Source: Pseudomonadota bacterium
GTDB lineage: Bacteria; Pseudomonadota; Gammaproteobacteria; Xanthomonadales; Rhodanobacteraceae
DNA: 64,000 nucleotides
Direction: 5' to 3'
NCBI GenBank assembly: GCA_023430685.1
Contig: JAEYZH010000082.1
Location: 1-64,000 of the forward strand
The notes under the pieces were generated by a model, which saw only the letters and a list, made by a program, of their open reading frames with translations, had not been told where the DNA came from and did no database searches. Both the position numbers and the translations under genes were made by a program. Position 1 is the stretch's first letter. Each line of letters opens with the position of its first letter. Below, piece after piece: positions 17,942 through 27,045 of the stretch.

Positions 17942-18853
17942 ATGAACAGTCCTTTCGTTTCGCTGTGTCCGGAGATCACCCGCGCGGATGCGCTGACGCT
18001 GATCGAGTGGCTGCAAGACGAATGCGTCACCCGCCACCTGAGAGACTCGCGTGATGTCTCGCGGCAGATCGAGCAGGTCGTCACCCGGGTGCAGTTGCCG
18101 ACCCTGACCCATCTGTTCAACCAGGGCGGTCGCTTCTTCATCGTGCACGACCGCCACGACGTTCCCGTGGGTTTCGTTCGCCTGATCAAGACGGGGGCGG
18201 ATTGCGAGCTGGTCCTGGTCGTCGGCGATTCCCGCAACTGGGGTCGCCGACTCGGCGGCGCCGCGATCCGCGAAGGCATGAAGCTCGCCTTCCTCGAGAT
18301 GCGCGCCGAGAAGCTCATCGCGAAGATCCACCCGGACAACGCGCGATCGCTGAGGGCTTTCGAGCGCTGCGGCTTCCTGCTTGACAGCGAAATGCCCGCG
18401 CTGCAGGCATTCGCCATCACGTCGGCACGCTATCGGCAGCTCCTGCGCGAAGCGCCGGCAGGCCATGCCGCCGACATCTGCATCACCGAGATCGACAAGG
18501 ACAGGCTCGATCGCGTCATTGCACTCGCGCAGGACGCCTCCGTGTTCGAACTGGAGCACGAGATCGAGCGCGCGATCGTCGTCGAGCCGCGACAGGTCGC
18601 GCCCGATGTCGTCACGATGAACTCCACCACCCTGCTCCAGCTGGACGACGAGGAACGGGAAGTCACGCTGGTCTATCCCGAAGACGCCGACGATGGCGCC
18701 GGGAAACTGTCGGTGTGCTCCGGTATCGGCACCGCGATCCTCGGATACAAGGAAGGCGATGCATTCGATTGGCGATTGCCGGATCGGACTCGGCATATCC
18801 GCATCGGGAAAGTGCTTTACCAGCCGGAGGCGGCGGGGAACTTCCACTTGTAG
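17942..18853 (+). CDS. GNAT acetyltransferase fused to an Rnk/GreA-like C-terminal domain
   Basis: A 303-residue fusion. Residues about 1-150 are a GNAT domain (GFVRLIKTGADCELVLVVGD; acetyl-CoA loop NWGRRLGGAAIREGMKLAF; then KIHPDNARSLRAFERCGF). Residues about 165-298 resemble Rnk/GreA: the ITEIDKDRLDRVIALAQD coil, LELEHEIERA-like helix, then the GreA-type beta domain with DVVTMNSTTLLQLDDEEREV and FDWRLPD. Rnk and GreA C-domains dock on RNA polymerase. The start at 17942 has GGAG spaced 6 nt; ATG 17891 in frame would add 17 residues. The fusion suggests acetylation linked to transcription, which is inference. Confidence 0.85.
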   Translation: MNSPFVSLCPEITRADALTLIEWLQDECVTRHLRDSRDVSRQIEQVVTRVQLPTLTHLFNQGGRFFIVHDRHDVPVGFVRLIKTGADCELVLVVGDSRNWGRRLGGAAIREGMKLAFLEMRAEKLIAKIHPDNARSLRAFERCGFLLDSEMPALQAFAITSARYRQLLREAPAGHAADICITEIDKDRLDRVIALAQDASVFELEHEIERAIVVEPRQVAPDVVTMNSTTLLQLDDEEREVTLVYPEDADDGAGKLSVCSGIGTAILGYKEGDAFDWRLPDRTRHIRIGKVLYQPEAAGNFHL

Positions 18854-18947
18854 GTTGCACGCAAGAACTTGGCGGTCGGCGCATGGGCAACGCCCGCTCT
18901 CGTTCGCGGTCCCTCACAGCCGCATGATGGGAGTTACGACAGTGAGG

Positions 18948-18978
18948 AAAGGCTACTCTGACCCCGGTTTTGCTCGCC
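18948..18978 (+). repeat. Short repeat D, copy 1
   Basis: GGCTACTCTGACCCCGGTTT with flanking A-tract and TTGCTCGCC. It ends 10 nt from the 3' end of the DUF429 gene; a second copy sits just upstream of that gene's start at 19851. Confidence 0.75.
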
Positions 18979-18988
18979 AAACCGGCCA

Positions 18989-19822
18989 CTAGCACCGACG
19001 GAAAGGCTTGACCCACTCGCATGCGATCCGCGATGTCGCTTCGCAACGCCTCGCGAGCTCTTCCATCAACGATGTCGAGTGTGGAACGACGATGTATCCC
19101 GTCGTTTGGTTTCCAACCATGAGACCGTCTTCGCCAGCGGCCAGTTGGACCGCCACCAACAGACACAGGCACGCATCGAGCTGGTCCTGGTCGACCTTCC
19201 GCGGGCGCTCGAGTTCGCGCTTGCCCTCGATCCACTCACCCAAGCCTTGCAAGCCACGTGCGCGTAATGCCGCAGCCGCCTGATCGCATACGAATTGCCA
19301 GTCCTCGATCGAAAACGTCTTCCTGCGCCCGGGGTTGTACTTGGGAAGCCTCCCGCATGACCTCAAGTCATCGCGCAACCACCCCAACGAGATCATCGCG
19401 AGCACCGGATAGGTTTCGAGGACCGCGCATCCATCAAGCGGGACAAGAGGGTCCGCCGCTCCACCGAACTCGGACAGGAACGCCCAGACTGGCGCATCCG
19501 CCCCGAACATTGCCACCCTGCCTGTAAAGGCCGGCTGCATCCCGCCCCGCCGCGCACTGACGCAACCGCACGCGAGGTTCTCGACAGGTCGCTGGCCAGA
19601 CGCATTCGCAACCACGGTGGGCTGATCCAACAGAATCAGCGTCGACGCGGGCGCATGATCTTCCTGCCACCTGCGGATCGCGCCCGTGGCTTCCCGGAAA
19701 TCCACGGGCTCGGGGTCAGCTACATCGACAAAGGTTCCGTCATCGTGCCGCAATACCGCCGCAATCGCGCCGCGGTTGCCTGGCGTCCAAGCCGAATCGA
19801 ATCCGACGAGAAGTGATGACAT
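18989..19822 (-). CDS. DUF429 family protein (RNase H-like fold)
   Basis: A 277-residue soluble protein of the DUF429 family, predicted by fold to be an RNase H-like nuclease. The start SLLVGFDSAWTPGNRGAIAA gives the first strand with an Asp that would bind metal. LILLDQPTVV is the second acidic strand, CAVLETYPVLAM the third, and DQLDACLCLLVAVQLA the last helix carrying acidic residues; together these give a DDE-like set. The biological role is unknown. ATG 19822 has GGGCGG upstream. The gene is bracketed by D repeats on both sides in the same orientation, so it looks like a discrete acquired unit. Confidence 0.8.
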   Translation of the reverse strand: MSSLLVGFDSAWTPGNRGAIAAVLRHDDGTFVDVADPEPVDFREATGAIRRWQEDHAPASTLILLDQPTVVANASGQRPVENLACGCVSARRGGMQPAFTGRVAMFGADAPVWAFLSEFGGAADPLVPLDGCAVLETYPVLAMISLGWLRDDLRSCGRLPKYNPGRRKTFSIEDWQFVCDQAAAALRARGLQGLGEWIEGKRELERPRKVDQDQLDACLCLLVAVQLAAGEDGLMVGNQTTGYIVVPHSTSLMEELARRCEATSRIACEWVKPFRRC

Positions 19823-19850
19823 GTCCGCCCTTGGGTATCAGGGGATAGAG

Positions 19851-19881
19851 AAAAAGGCTACCCTGACCCCGATTTCGTTCG
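19851..19881 (+). repeat. Short repeat D, copy 2
   Basis: GGCTACCCTGACCCCGATTT with an A5 tract before it and CGTTCG after it. It sits between the divergent DUF429 and delta-60 protein genes. Confidence 0.75.
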
Positions 19882-19925
19882 GGCCCAACTTTCGTTCGGC
19901 CGCGCATGAACTTGGGAGCAGGATA

Positions 19926-21296
19926 ATGTGGATTCGTAGGGGACCACTCACGGCCATAGCATCGGGAGTCTGCGCCGCGCTTGTCCAAGGCGCTGCTTTT
20001 GCTGCGCGAATCGACGAGTCATTCGGCGATCGTGGGTTGGCGTTGATTGGAGCGGCGGAGGATGATCTTTACCAGCCATCTGCGCCGGTCGTTCAAGATG
20101 ACGGAAAGATTCTCGTGTGCGGCAATGGGCTTTCGCGCGACGGATTAGCTTACGGGAGATATTTGTATCGCATGAATTCGCAGGGTCTTCCGGATATCGG
20201 CTTCGGAGATGCCGGTCGGGTCGAGCTTCACGCCGGGCCTTCGATCTCTTGGGCTGCGTGCGACGCGCTAGGGCAGCGCAATGGCAAGATCATCGCGGCG
20301 GTGATAGGACCCGAGGTCAGTGTCTTCCGCTTCGAATTGGACGGAAGTGCCGATGCATCTTTTGGCGCGGAAGGAGTCAGGACCCACGCCATCGATCCTC
20401 GCCTCGCAGAAGGTTACTATATTCCGGCGACCTGGATTGGTGACGACGGCACGTTGGTGTATGCAGGCCCTGTGTATCCGAATCGATTCGCGGCTTCGCG
20501 AGTCCAGCCCGATGGCACGCTCGACAGCACATTCGGTGAAGACGGCCTTGCTCTTGTCGACGGGCCGGTTGCCGAGTACTGGTATCCGCATATGGCTGCA
20601 ATGGCAGTGGACAGTGCTGGACGCGTGCTCTTGGTGGGTACCATGGCTACGGACGCGACTCAACTCAGCTGCTACGTGGCGAGGCTCTCGCAGAATGGCG
20701 ACTTGGACACAGGTTTCGCGCATAACGGCACCAGCACGATCGGTGGCAGATTTCGGAGTTGTGGCCTCGGCGCCGCAGGATTCCAAGCGGACGGCGCGAT
20801 CTTGCTCGCGGGCGTGACAGCGGATTCCGATTCCGATCTGAACATCGTTCGCTTGCTTGGAGATGGTCAAGTGGATGCGTCCTATGGAGAGGGCGGTCTG
20901 GCTGTTCTCGAAAACCCCGGACAAGTTGAATGGATCACGACCAGACAGATGCTGGTGTTCCATCGCGGTGTGGTGCTGGTAGGAACGGCACACACGATGC
21001 GGGGTTCAAAAGGTCTAGTCGCCAAGGTAACTTACGACGGATCTCCGGACGTTTCCTTTGCGGCGGGAGGAATTGAAGCTTTCGACCTGCTCCCAGGGGA
21101 ATACGGTCAAGCATTTCAAACATTCGCTGGTGCAGCGGTAACAGAAGACGGACATTTGGTCGTCGCCGGTGCGTCGAAGGATTCGAATCGTGACTACCTT
21201 GATTTTCTCGTCCTCGTGAAGGGTACGGAGGCGCCCTCGCATTCTCTCCGACCGGTGCCTGCCGACTTGCTACAGAGCCGCACGCGCAGGCCGTAA
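19926..21296 (+). CDS. Secreted delta-60 repeat protein
   Basis: A 456-residue exported protein. A signal peptide (WIRRGPLTAIASGVCAALVQ, ending AFAARI) precedes about seven repeats of the delta-60 type. Each repeat has a turn such as DGSADASFGAEG, DGTLDSTFGEDG, NGDLDTGFAHNG, DGQVDASYGEGG or DGSPDVSFAAGG, followed by a strand ending in LLVG or ILLAG. These form beta-propeller-like surface proteins of unknown ligand. ATG 19926 follows GGGAGCAGGATA. Base composition is clearly more AT-rich than the housekeeping genes nearby, and the gene lies between D repeat clusters, both pointing to horizontal origin. It lacks the F-x-x-GF(D/E) tail. Confidence 0.82.
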   Translation: MWIRRGPLTAIASGVCAALVQGAAFAARIDESFGDRGLALIGAAEDDLYQPSAPVVQDDGKILVCGNGLSRDGLAYGRYLYRMNSQGLPDIGFGDAGRVELHAGPSISWAACDALGQRNGKIIAAVIGPEVSVFRFELDGSADASFGAEGVRTHAIDPRLAEGYYIPATWIGDDGTLVYAGPVYPNRFAASRVQPDGTLDSTFGEDGLALVDGPVAEYWYPHMAAMAVDSAGRVLLVGTMATDATQLSCYVARLSQNGDLDTGFAHNGTSTIGGRFRSCGLGAAGFQADGAILLAGVTADSDSDLNIVRLLGDGQVDASYGEGGLAVLENPGQVEWITTRQMLVFHRGVVLVGTAHTMRGSKGLVAKVTYDGSPDVSFAAGGIEAFDLLPGEYGQAFQTFAGAAVTEDGHLVVAGASKDSNRDYLDFLVLVKGTEAPSHSLRPVPADLLQSRTRRP

Positions 21297-21363
21297 CCCG
21301 CGTGCACGCTTGGGGAACTAGTCTTGGCTTCGGCCCCGACTTCGCGCCAGCCGGTCCGAAACC

Positions 21364-21480
21364 GGCGAAACCGGGGTGGCGAAACCGGGGTCTGGCGAAA
21401 CCGGCGAAACCGCGAAACCGGGGTCGAAACCGGGGTCAGAGTGCACTTTCTAGCGAAACCGGGGTCAGAGCACTTTCTCG
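21364..21480 (-). repeat. Cluster of D repeats with degenerate GAAACCGGGGT expansion
   Basis: Two good D copies on the minus strand (21426-21450 and 21454-21480) are preceded by five or six tandem fragments of the GAAACCGGGGT end only. The last fragment runs directly into the first full copy, suggesting slippage or repeated end-only additions. The cluster separates the convergent delta-60 and lipoprotein genes. Confidence 0.75.
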
Positions 21481-21492
21481 TTCGAATGATGC

Positions 21493-22146
21493 TCACTTCG
21501 CCTGCCCCTGCATCCTCTTGAACTGCTCCCTAACATCCGGCGCCACCACATCCACCTCGCGCTTCGTCTGCAAGAACGCCCTTTGCCCCACCGGCAACTG
21601 ACAGTTCCGCGACAACGTCTCCGCCTCGTCCCCGTTCTTCCCCGTCACGTCCTGGACGTTTACGACGACCGCAAGCGTATCTCCGAGCGGTTCCAGTGCG
21701 ACACAGACGCGGTCGATCATCTGCATCGTCCGATGCTGCTGCCCGCCGACCATCACCACGAAGTTCTCGCGATCCAGCCACAGCGATGTGCGCACGCCTT
21801 CGATCGATCGAACGGCCAGGCGCGCAGCTTCGTGATCGATAGGACGATACGGGTCGGGCATGCGCGCCGAGCGCGTGAGGTCGGTCGCGACGGTCTTGAT
21901 GTGTTCTTCGGCGGCCTTGCTGTTGCCCGTGGCCGCCGCCACTCGCGCGGCGCGCAGATGCGCCGCGAGTTTCACGTGATTCACCGGCTGGCCCGCTTGC
22001 TGCGGACGCGGTTCTTCGGCGCGTTCGTTCGCAGCCTCGCGTTCGCACGCAGCGACGGCGAGCGCCACCATGACGAGGCAGATCAGCTTGGCATGGACGC
22101 GCCGCGATCCATGGCCATGCGGCCATGGAACGGAGTGGATTCCCAT
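21493..22146 (-). CDS. Putative lipoprotein, paralogue of the 37.6-kb gene
   Basis: A 217-residue protein with an N-terminal hydrophobic segment ending LVMVALAVAAC; the cysteine near residue 34 fits a lipobox, so it is probably a lipoprotein. The mature part has LAAHLRAARVAAATGNSKAA (a TPR-like helix), SLWLDRENFVVMVGG, ALEPLGDTLAVVVNVQD and KREVDVVAPDVREQFKRMQG. I do not recognise the family. ATG 22146 is preceded by GGGGGCGAAG. The gene at 37642-38253 encodes a close paralogue, and the upstream leaders, including two palindromes, are also conserved, so a segment of about 750 bp was duplicated. Confidence 0.75.
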   Translation of the reverse strand: MGIHSVPWPHGHGSRRVHAKLICLVMVALAVAACEREAANERAEEPRPQQAGQPVNHVKLAAHLRAARVAAATGNSKAAEEHIKTVATDLTRSARMPDPYRPIDHEAARLAVRSIEGVRTSLWLDRENFVVMVGGQQHRTMQMIDRVCVALEPLGDTLAVVVNVQDVTGKNGDEAETLSRNCQLPVGQRAFLQTKREVDVVAPDVREQFKRMQGQAK

Positions 22147-22200
22147 CTTCGCCCCCTGTGGCGTCGATGGGATCAGTAGGCAACAAACTTCGGATCAGTA

Positions 22201-22232
22201 CAAGAGTGTCTTGTGTAAGAAATTTCTTACAC
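22201..22232. promoter_or_regulatory. Paired palindromes upstream of lipoprotein copy 1
   Basis: CAAGAGTGTCTTG (5-bp arms, 22201-22213) overlaps the perfect 20-bp palindrome GTGTAAGAAATTTCTTACAC (22213-22232). They lie 55-86 nt upstream of the lipoprotein start in otherwise GC-rich DNA. The same pair is kept at 38308-38339 upstream of the paralogue, which argues for an operator or RNA element rather than chance. Confidence 0.6.
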
Positions 22233-22261
22233 GGAATGCTTGCGCGAGGTTCGCAGCGTTC

Positions 22262-25200
22262 TTAGCCGCCCACCAGGATCGCGTGAAGCGCGCCGACATC
22301 GGCCGGCTTCACGAGATGTTGGTCGAAGCCCGCCTGCCTCGACATCGCTTCGTCGTTGGCCTGGCCATATCCGCTGAGCGCGATGAAACGCGCCGGGTGC
22401 GTGCCGATTTCCTGGCGCAGGCGCTGGGCAAGTTCGTGGCCGGTCATGTCGGGCATTCCGATGTCGAGCACGAATGCGTGCCAGTCGGTGCGTTCCGCCG
22501 CCTTGGCCAGTGCCTCGTGGCCGTCTGTGGCCACGCTGACGTGGTGGCCCATCAATCGCAGCACCGTCGCGAGCGTGGTGGCGGCATCCACGTTGTCGTC
22601 CACCACCAGCACGTTCCTGCGATGCGCGTCCGCCCCGAACGCAGGCGCCGCCGGCGATGGAACGACTGCCGCCGCCGCGCGCGGCAAGGTCACGAGGAAG
22701 GTACTGCCCTGCCCGCTGCCGCCGCTGCTGGCCGAGACCTGGCCGCCGTGCAGCTGCACGATGCTGCGCACCAGCGCGAGGCCGATGCCGAGCCCGCCCT
22801 GCGCGCGATCCGGCGTACGCTCGCCCTGGGTGAACAGATCGAAGACATGCGGCAGCAGGTCGGCATCCATGCCGATGCCGTTGTCCGAAACGCGGAGCTG
22901 GAGCTCGTCGGCGGACGCCGCGACAGACAATGTGATGGTGCCGCCGGGCGGCGTGTACTTGGCGGCATTGTTCAACAGGTTGGACACCACCTGCACGAGT
23001 CGGTGTCGATCTCCGGTCACGAGCATCCCTGCCGATGCGCCTTCGACCAGCAGGCGATGCCGGCGCGACTGCAGGAACGGCTCGGCCTGCTCGACCGAGG
23101 CGGCGACGATGTCCCCGAGGTCGACGGGCGCCTGTTCGATCTTCACGAGGCCACGGGTGACGCGCGACACGTCCAGCAGGTCATCGACCATCTGGGTCAT
23201 GTGCCCCACCTGCCGCGCGATGATCTCCGCCGCCTTGCCGACCACAGCCTCGTTCCCCGGCGCCATTCGCAATAGTTGCGCCGCGGTGCCGATCGGCGCG
23301 AGCGGGTTGCGCAGCTCGTGCGCGAGCATCGCGAGGAACTCGTCCTTGCGCCGGTCGCCTTGTTCGAGGGATTCGATCATGCGTCGGCGCTCGGTTACGT
23401 CGAGCACGGTGCCGATCATCGACCCACCGACGAGCTGCCCGCGACAGAGCACCCATACCACGCGCGCGTCGGGGAGCACGAGGCGGAATTCCTGCGCGAA
23501 CACGCCGTCTCCGCCCGCCGCCATCGCAGCGCGCATCGCGCTCTCCACGGCTGGCCAGTCGTCGGGATGCATCCGGCGCGCGAGGTCATCGAGCGTGAAC
23601 GCGTCGCAGTCCGCGTCGACATCCGCGATCTGCCGCGTGCGCGCGTCCATGCCGAGCGCGCGCGTCGCCGGGTCCAGCGTCCAGGTGCCGAGCTGTGCGA
23701 CGTCGAGTGCGAGCGCGTTGCGCTGTTCGGAAAGGCGCAGCGAGTGTTCGATCCGCTTGCGGTCGGTGATGTCCACCGACGCGCCGATCAGGCCGACGAC
23801 CTCGCCGTTTTCCATCATCGGCGCCTTGTGCGACCACCACCACGCGGGTGTCCCGTCGGCCAGCCGGATCTCTTCCTCGACCTGCTCGGCGACGCCCGAG
23901 TCCATGATCCGGCGATCATTGCGCATCACCGCTTCCGCCTGCGCGGCGTCGGCGAGAAGTTCGCGATCGGTGCGGCCAAGATAGACCTCCGGCGGCACAC
24001 CGAGCAGTTCGGCGACACCGCGGTTGCCGAGGATCAGGCGGCCCTCGCGGTCCTTCGCATAGACCACGCCGGGCACGGCCTCGATGAAGCTGCGCAGCAG
24101 CACCGTGGCGCGGTCGCGCTCGGACTCGGCGCGGCGTCGCTCGGAGTGGTCGCGCAGCACGCCGGGGAACCTGACCGGCGTGCCCGCCGCATCGAGTTCG
24201 ACGCGGCCATTCGCCTCGACCCACTCATACGATCCGTCATGCGTGCGCACGCGGTACTCGCAGGAATAGGCGCCGCCACGCGCCATCGCGGAGGCGATCG
24301 CGGTCCGCACCCGGTCGAGATCGTCCGGATGGATCGCCTGCATCGCGATGGACAGCGCGAGGCCCGCCTCGCACTCGCGCGGATCGAGTCCGAACAGGCG
24401 CGCGAAGCGTTCGTCGCCGGTGATCCTGTCGTCGGTGATCGACCAGATCCAGGTGCCGACGATCGCGCCGGCCTCTAAGGCCAGATGCACGCGCTCGGCC
24501 GCGAGCGCAGCGTGCGCGGCGTCCTGGCGCCGATCGGTGATGTCGCGGAACAGCACCGCGATGCCTTCGTCGGTGGGAAACGCGCGGACATCGAACCAGC
24601 GGGGTTTTCCGTCGACCTCGCCGTAGGGGTATTCCAGCGACGCAGGCTGCCCGTCGGCCAACACCTGGCGATACACGCGGCCGATTTCGGCGTCGCGCGC
24701 GCCAGGATAGAGGTCCCAGTACGTCGCGCCCAGCAGCGCCTCACGCGGGCGCGCGAGCAGGCGCTCCGTTCGCGCGTTGACCTCCAGTATCCGGAAGTCG
24801 CGATCCATCAGGAGGAACGCCTCATCCATGTTGCCGAGCACCTGCGCGTGGCGCTCGAGGCTCAGCGCAAGGCGGCGCTCCGCCAAAACCTGCTCGGTGA
24901 TCTCGTTGCAGCAGCCGAAGAGGCCACCGACCGTGCCGTGCTCTTCGCGGATCGGCGCGAAGAAGAACGAGAAATGCGTTTCCTCGAGGCGGCCGTGGCG
25001 GTTCAGCGCCAGCTCCATGCGCGGCACCTGCACCGGCTCGCCCATCCGCGTCGCCTCCACCAGCGGCTCGAGCTGGCCGCGGATCTCCGGCCAGACTTCG
25101 GAGAGCAGGTCGCGGCCCAGCGCCGCCGGGTGCTTGTCCCCGAGGAACGGTGCGTAATGGTCGTTGTAGAGAAACGACCGCTGCGGTCCCCACGCGATGT

Positions 25201-25360
25201 ACATCGGCTGGTTGGAGGCGAGCATCAAGCCCACCACCGTGCGCAGCGCCGCCGGCCAGGCCGCCGCCGGCCCGAGCGGCGTGGCGCCCCAATGGGCGGA
25301 CCGCATCAGTGCGCCGACCTCGCCGCCGCCGGCGAGGAATGAGAGGCTTGGGGGGTTCAT
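22262..25360 (-). CDS. Multi-PAS hybrid sensor histidine kinase
   Basis: A 1032-residue cytosolic signalling protein without membrane segments. The N-terminus (SLSFLAGGGEVGALMRSAHW) is the PAS-like input typical of soluble hybrid kinases; at least four further PAS/PAC units follow (for example MDEAFLLMDRDFRILEVNAR and AVPGVVYAKDREGRLILGNR). The HisKA box is FLAMLAHELRNPLAP with His near 683, then HATPase boxes NLLNNAAKY, DNGIGMD and GGLGIGLALV. A C-terminal receiver has NVLVVDDNVDAA and FVLDIGMPDMTG with Asp near 963. ATG 25360 starts at the family N-terminus but lacks a clear ribosome binding site; an in-frame upstream ATG at 25453 is possible. The signal and output partner are unknown. Confidence 0.9.
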   Translation of the reverse strand: MNPPSLSFLAGGGEVGALMRSAHWGATPLGPAAAWPAALRTVVGLMLASNQPMYIAWGPQRSFLYNDHYAPFLGDKHPAALGRDLLSEVWPEIRGQLEPLVEATRMGEPVQVPRMELALNRHGRLEETHFSFFFAPIREEHGTVGGLFGCCNEITEQVLAERRLALSLERHAQVLGNMDEAFLLMDRDFRILEVNARTERLLARPREALLGATYWDLYPGARDAEIGRVYRQVLADGQPASLEYPYGEVDGKPRWFDVRAFPTDEGIAVLFRDITDRRQDAAHAALAAERVHLALEAGAIVGTWIWSITDDRITGDERFARLFGLDPRECEAGLALSIAMQAIHPDDLDRVRTAIASAMARGGAYSCEYRVRTHDGSYEWVEANGRVELDAAGTPVRFPGVLRDHSERRRAESERDRATVLLRSFIEAVPGVVYAKDREGRLILGNRGVAELLGVPPEVYLGRTDRELLADAAQAEAVMRNDRRIMDSGVAEQVEEEIRLADGTPAWWWSHKAPMMENGEVVGLIGASVDITDRKRIEHSLRLSEQRNALALDVAQLGTWTLDPATRALGMDARTRQIADVDADCDAFTLDDLARRMHPDDWPAVESAMRAAMAAGGDGVFAQEFRLVLPDARVVWVLCRGQLVGGSMIGTVLDVTERRRMIESLEQGDRRKDEFLAMLAHELRNPLAPIGTAAQLLRMAPGNEAVVGKAAEIIARQVGHMTQMVDDLLDVSRVTRGLVKIEQAPVDLGDIVAASVEQAEPFLQSRRHRLLVEGASAGMLVTGDRHRLVQVVSNLLNNAAKYTPPGGTITLSVAASADELQLRVSDNGIGMDADLLPHVFDLFTQGERTPDRAQGGLGIGLALVRSIVQLHGGQVSASSGGSGQGSTFLVTLPRAAAAVVPSPAAPAFGADAHRRNVLVVDDNVDAATTLATVLRLMGHHVSVATDGHEALAKAAERTDWHAFVLDIGMPDMTGHELAQRLRQEIGTHPARFIALSGYGQANDEAMSRQAGFDQHLVKPADVGALHAILVGG

Positions 25361-25487
25361 TGCGGTAGTTTCGCGCAAAAGACGCGGGTTGGGGTTCGCG
25401 GCCGGTTGTCGACGCCAGGACCCGCTGCTTTTGCGGGCATCCGCGCGGGGCATCGCCCGCGCGCTCCTGCTCGCTTGAACCTCACTT

Positions 25488-25519
25488 GGAAAGTGGACCT
25501 GAGCCCCGTTGTTGCTGCG
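25488..25519 (+). repeat. Diverged short repeat D
   Basis: AAAGTGGACCTGAGCCCCGT keeps the frame of the D motif with about four changes. It ends 6 nt before the 3' end of the next minus-strand gene. Confidence 0.55.
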
Positions 25520-25524
25520 ACACC

Positions 25525-27045
25525 CTATTCAGGGCTCGGGAACTCGAACCCATCGGCAAAGACGAGGTCGGCTCGGTAAGTCGCCACGAACTGGCCGTGT
25601 GTCGATGCAAAAAATCCCGGCGTGCCGGCTTGGAACTGGACCTGGAAGGCGTCGTTGGAAGTGGGCCACGCATTCAGCGTGCCCCATGTGCCGCCGATGG
25701 TTGTCGGCGCCCCCTCTTCGACCAGCACCGCAGGCGTTCCTGCCGGGTCGACAACGACGATGGATTCCCGCTCGGATTCATCGGCCATCCGGTATCTCGC
25801 CCAGAGCACCAGATTCCCGGCGTTGTCGAGCGGACGGAACGGGTTTCGCGAATAGGCGAGTCCGCTCACTTCTCCGCCGGACAAACCGTCCTCGAACATC
25901 AGCGCGCGCCTGAACGTTCCGCCGGTCCCCACGAACCAACCTCCGCCGGTTGCGGGTCCACCCGGCGTCGAGGCGATGTATGCGAGGAATGCAATCTCTC
26001 CGCGGTCGTTGAGTACCGGATGTCCGCCGAAATCGAAGAACACGCCGCCGCCCGGTTCGGGATCATCCCATCGAACCAGCCGCTCATGGACGCCGTCGCG
26101 GCTCAAGTACAGTCCGTCGCCCGATTGCGTGCGTGCCTTGAATGCAATCTGGTCGTCGTCGTTGAGTGCGGGCACGGCAATGGGTATCCAAGTCCCGTCC
26201 TCACAGCCCACGGCCTCCGCGCCGAGAAGCGAGAAGACCTCGCCGTTCGGCGCCGGATCGCCTGCAGCCACATAGGTGGTTGTCAGGCCGTTCCGCCACA
26301 CCAGGATTTCCGCCCCCTGCGATCCGTTGCCGACCGTACTCGCGGTAAACGCAATCGTGCCCGCGTTGTTGATGACGCCGGGTCCGACAGCGGTCAGCGT
26401 ACCGCCGCGCGGAGAAGGATCGCCGATGGCTGCGATCTTGATAATCGATTCATCCTGCGACCTGTAAAGAAACAGGGCACGCGGAACCGGGGCGCCCACG
26501 AGGTCTGCGATGAAAAGAACGTCGCCGTCGTCATTCGCCGCAGGCGCCGGTGCGGTCCCTCGAAACATCCCGGAGAACGTTCCGCCGATCGGGCTGGGAT
26601 CCCCGCAGTCGGAAGTGCTTCCATACCCTCCCGTTTCACCACAGCCCATCGCGATGACTTTCAGGCTATTGGCATCGGCGAAGAAGATTCCCTGGTTCCT
26701 CTCGGCACCGTCGACATCTGCGACGAATGCGCCGCGACCGCTGGCATCCAGCGTCGCCGGATTGATCAGCATGAAGCCGAGCGTTCCTGCCTCGCCGGCT
26801 GGCATCGGCTGGCCCTCGCGCGCGATGGCGAAGAACGAGGGCGCACTCGGGACGCCCGATGCCCGCGTGCCCCCCGACCACATCGTGATGTCCAATACGG
26901 GTTGCTCCCACACCGATGCCACGCGTCGGGGCCAATCGGCATTCCGCTCGGCGCTGAGGCCGGCATGCGCCACGGATTGTCCGAAGGCGGTGTTGCATCC
27001 GCAGAGTGCGATGCCGAACGCAAGCACATTCCCTGGTTTCATCAT
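25525..27045 (-). CDS. Secreted NxxGxxAF tandem-repeat protein
   Basis: A 506-residue exported protein. The signal peptide is MKPGNVLAFGIALCGCNTAF. The mature part holds seven or so copies of a repeat built on N-x-x-G-x-x-A/V-F, for example INNAGTIAFTAS, LNDDDQIAFKAR, LNDRGEIAFLAY and LDNAGNLVLWAR, alternating with GDPSPRGGT, GDPAPNGEV and DDPEPGGGV turns. This is the choice-of-anchor tandem NxxGxxAF type, a predicted beta-propeller surface protein. It ends VFADGFEFPSPE, carrying the F-x-x-GF(D/E) tail. ATG 27045 has GGAGATCAGG upstream. No function is known. Confidence 0.82.
   Translation of the reverse strand: MMKPGNVLAFGIALCGCNTAFGQSVAHAGLSAERNADWPRRVASVWEQPVLDITMWSGGTRASGVPSAPSFFAIAREGQPMPAGEAGTLGFMLINPATLDASGRGAFVADVDGAERNQGIFFADANSLKVIAMGCGETGGYGSTSDCGDPSPIGGTFSGMFRGTAPAPAANDDGDVLFIADLVGAPVPRALFLYRSQDESIIKIAAIGDPSPRGGTLTAVGPGVINNAGTIAFTASTVGNGSQGAEILVWRNGLTTTYVAAGDPAPNGEVFSLLGAEAVGCEDGTWIPIAVPALNDDDQIAFKARTQSGDGLYLSRDGVHERLVRWDDPEPGGGVFFDFGGHPVLNDRGEIAFLAYIASTPGGPATGGGWFVGTGGTFRRALMFEDGLSGGEVSGLAYSRNPFRPLDNAGNLVLWARYRMADESERESIVVVDPAGTPAVLVEEGAPTTIGGTWGTLNAWPTSNDAFQVQFQAGTPGFFASTHGQFVATYRADLVFADGFEFPSPE

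Noticed and set aside
18948..19881. Insertion sequence formed by direct D repeats around DUF429
   Set aside because: No transposase or terminal inverted repeats inside; D copies occur at many other boundaries.
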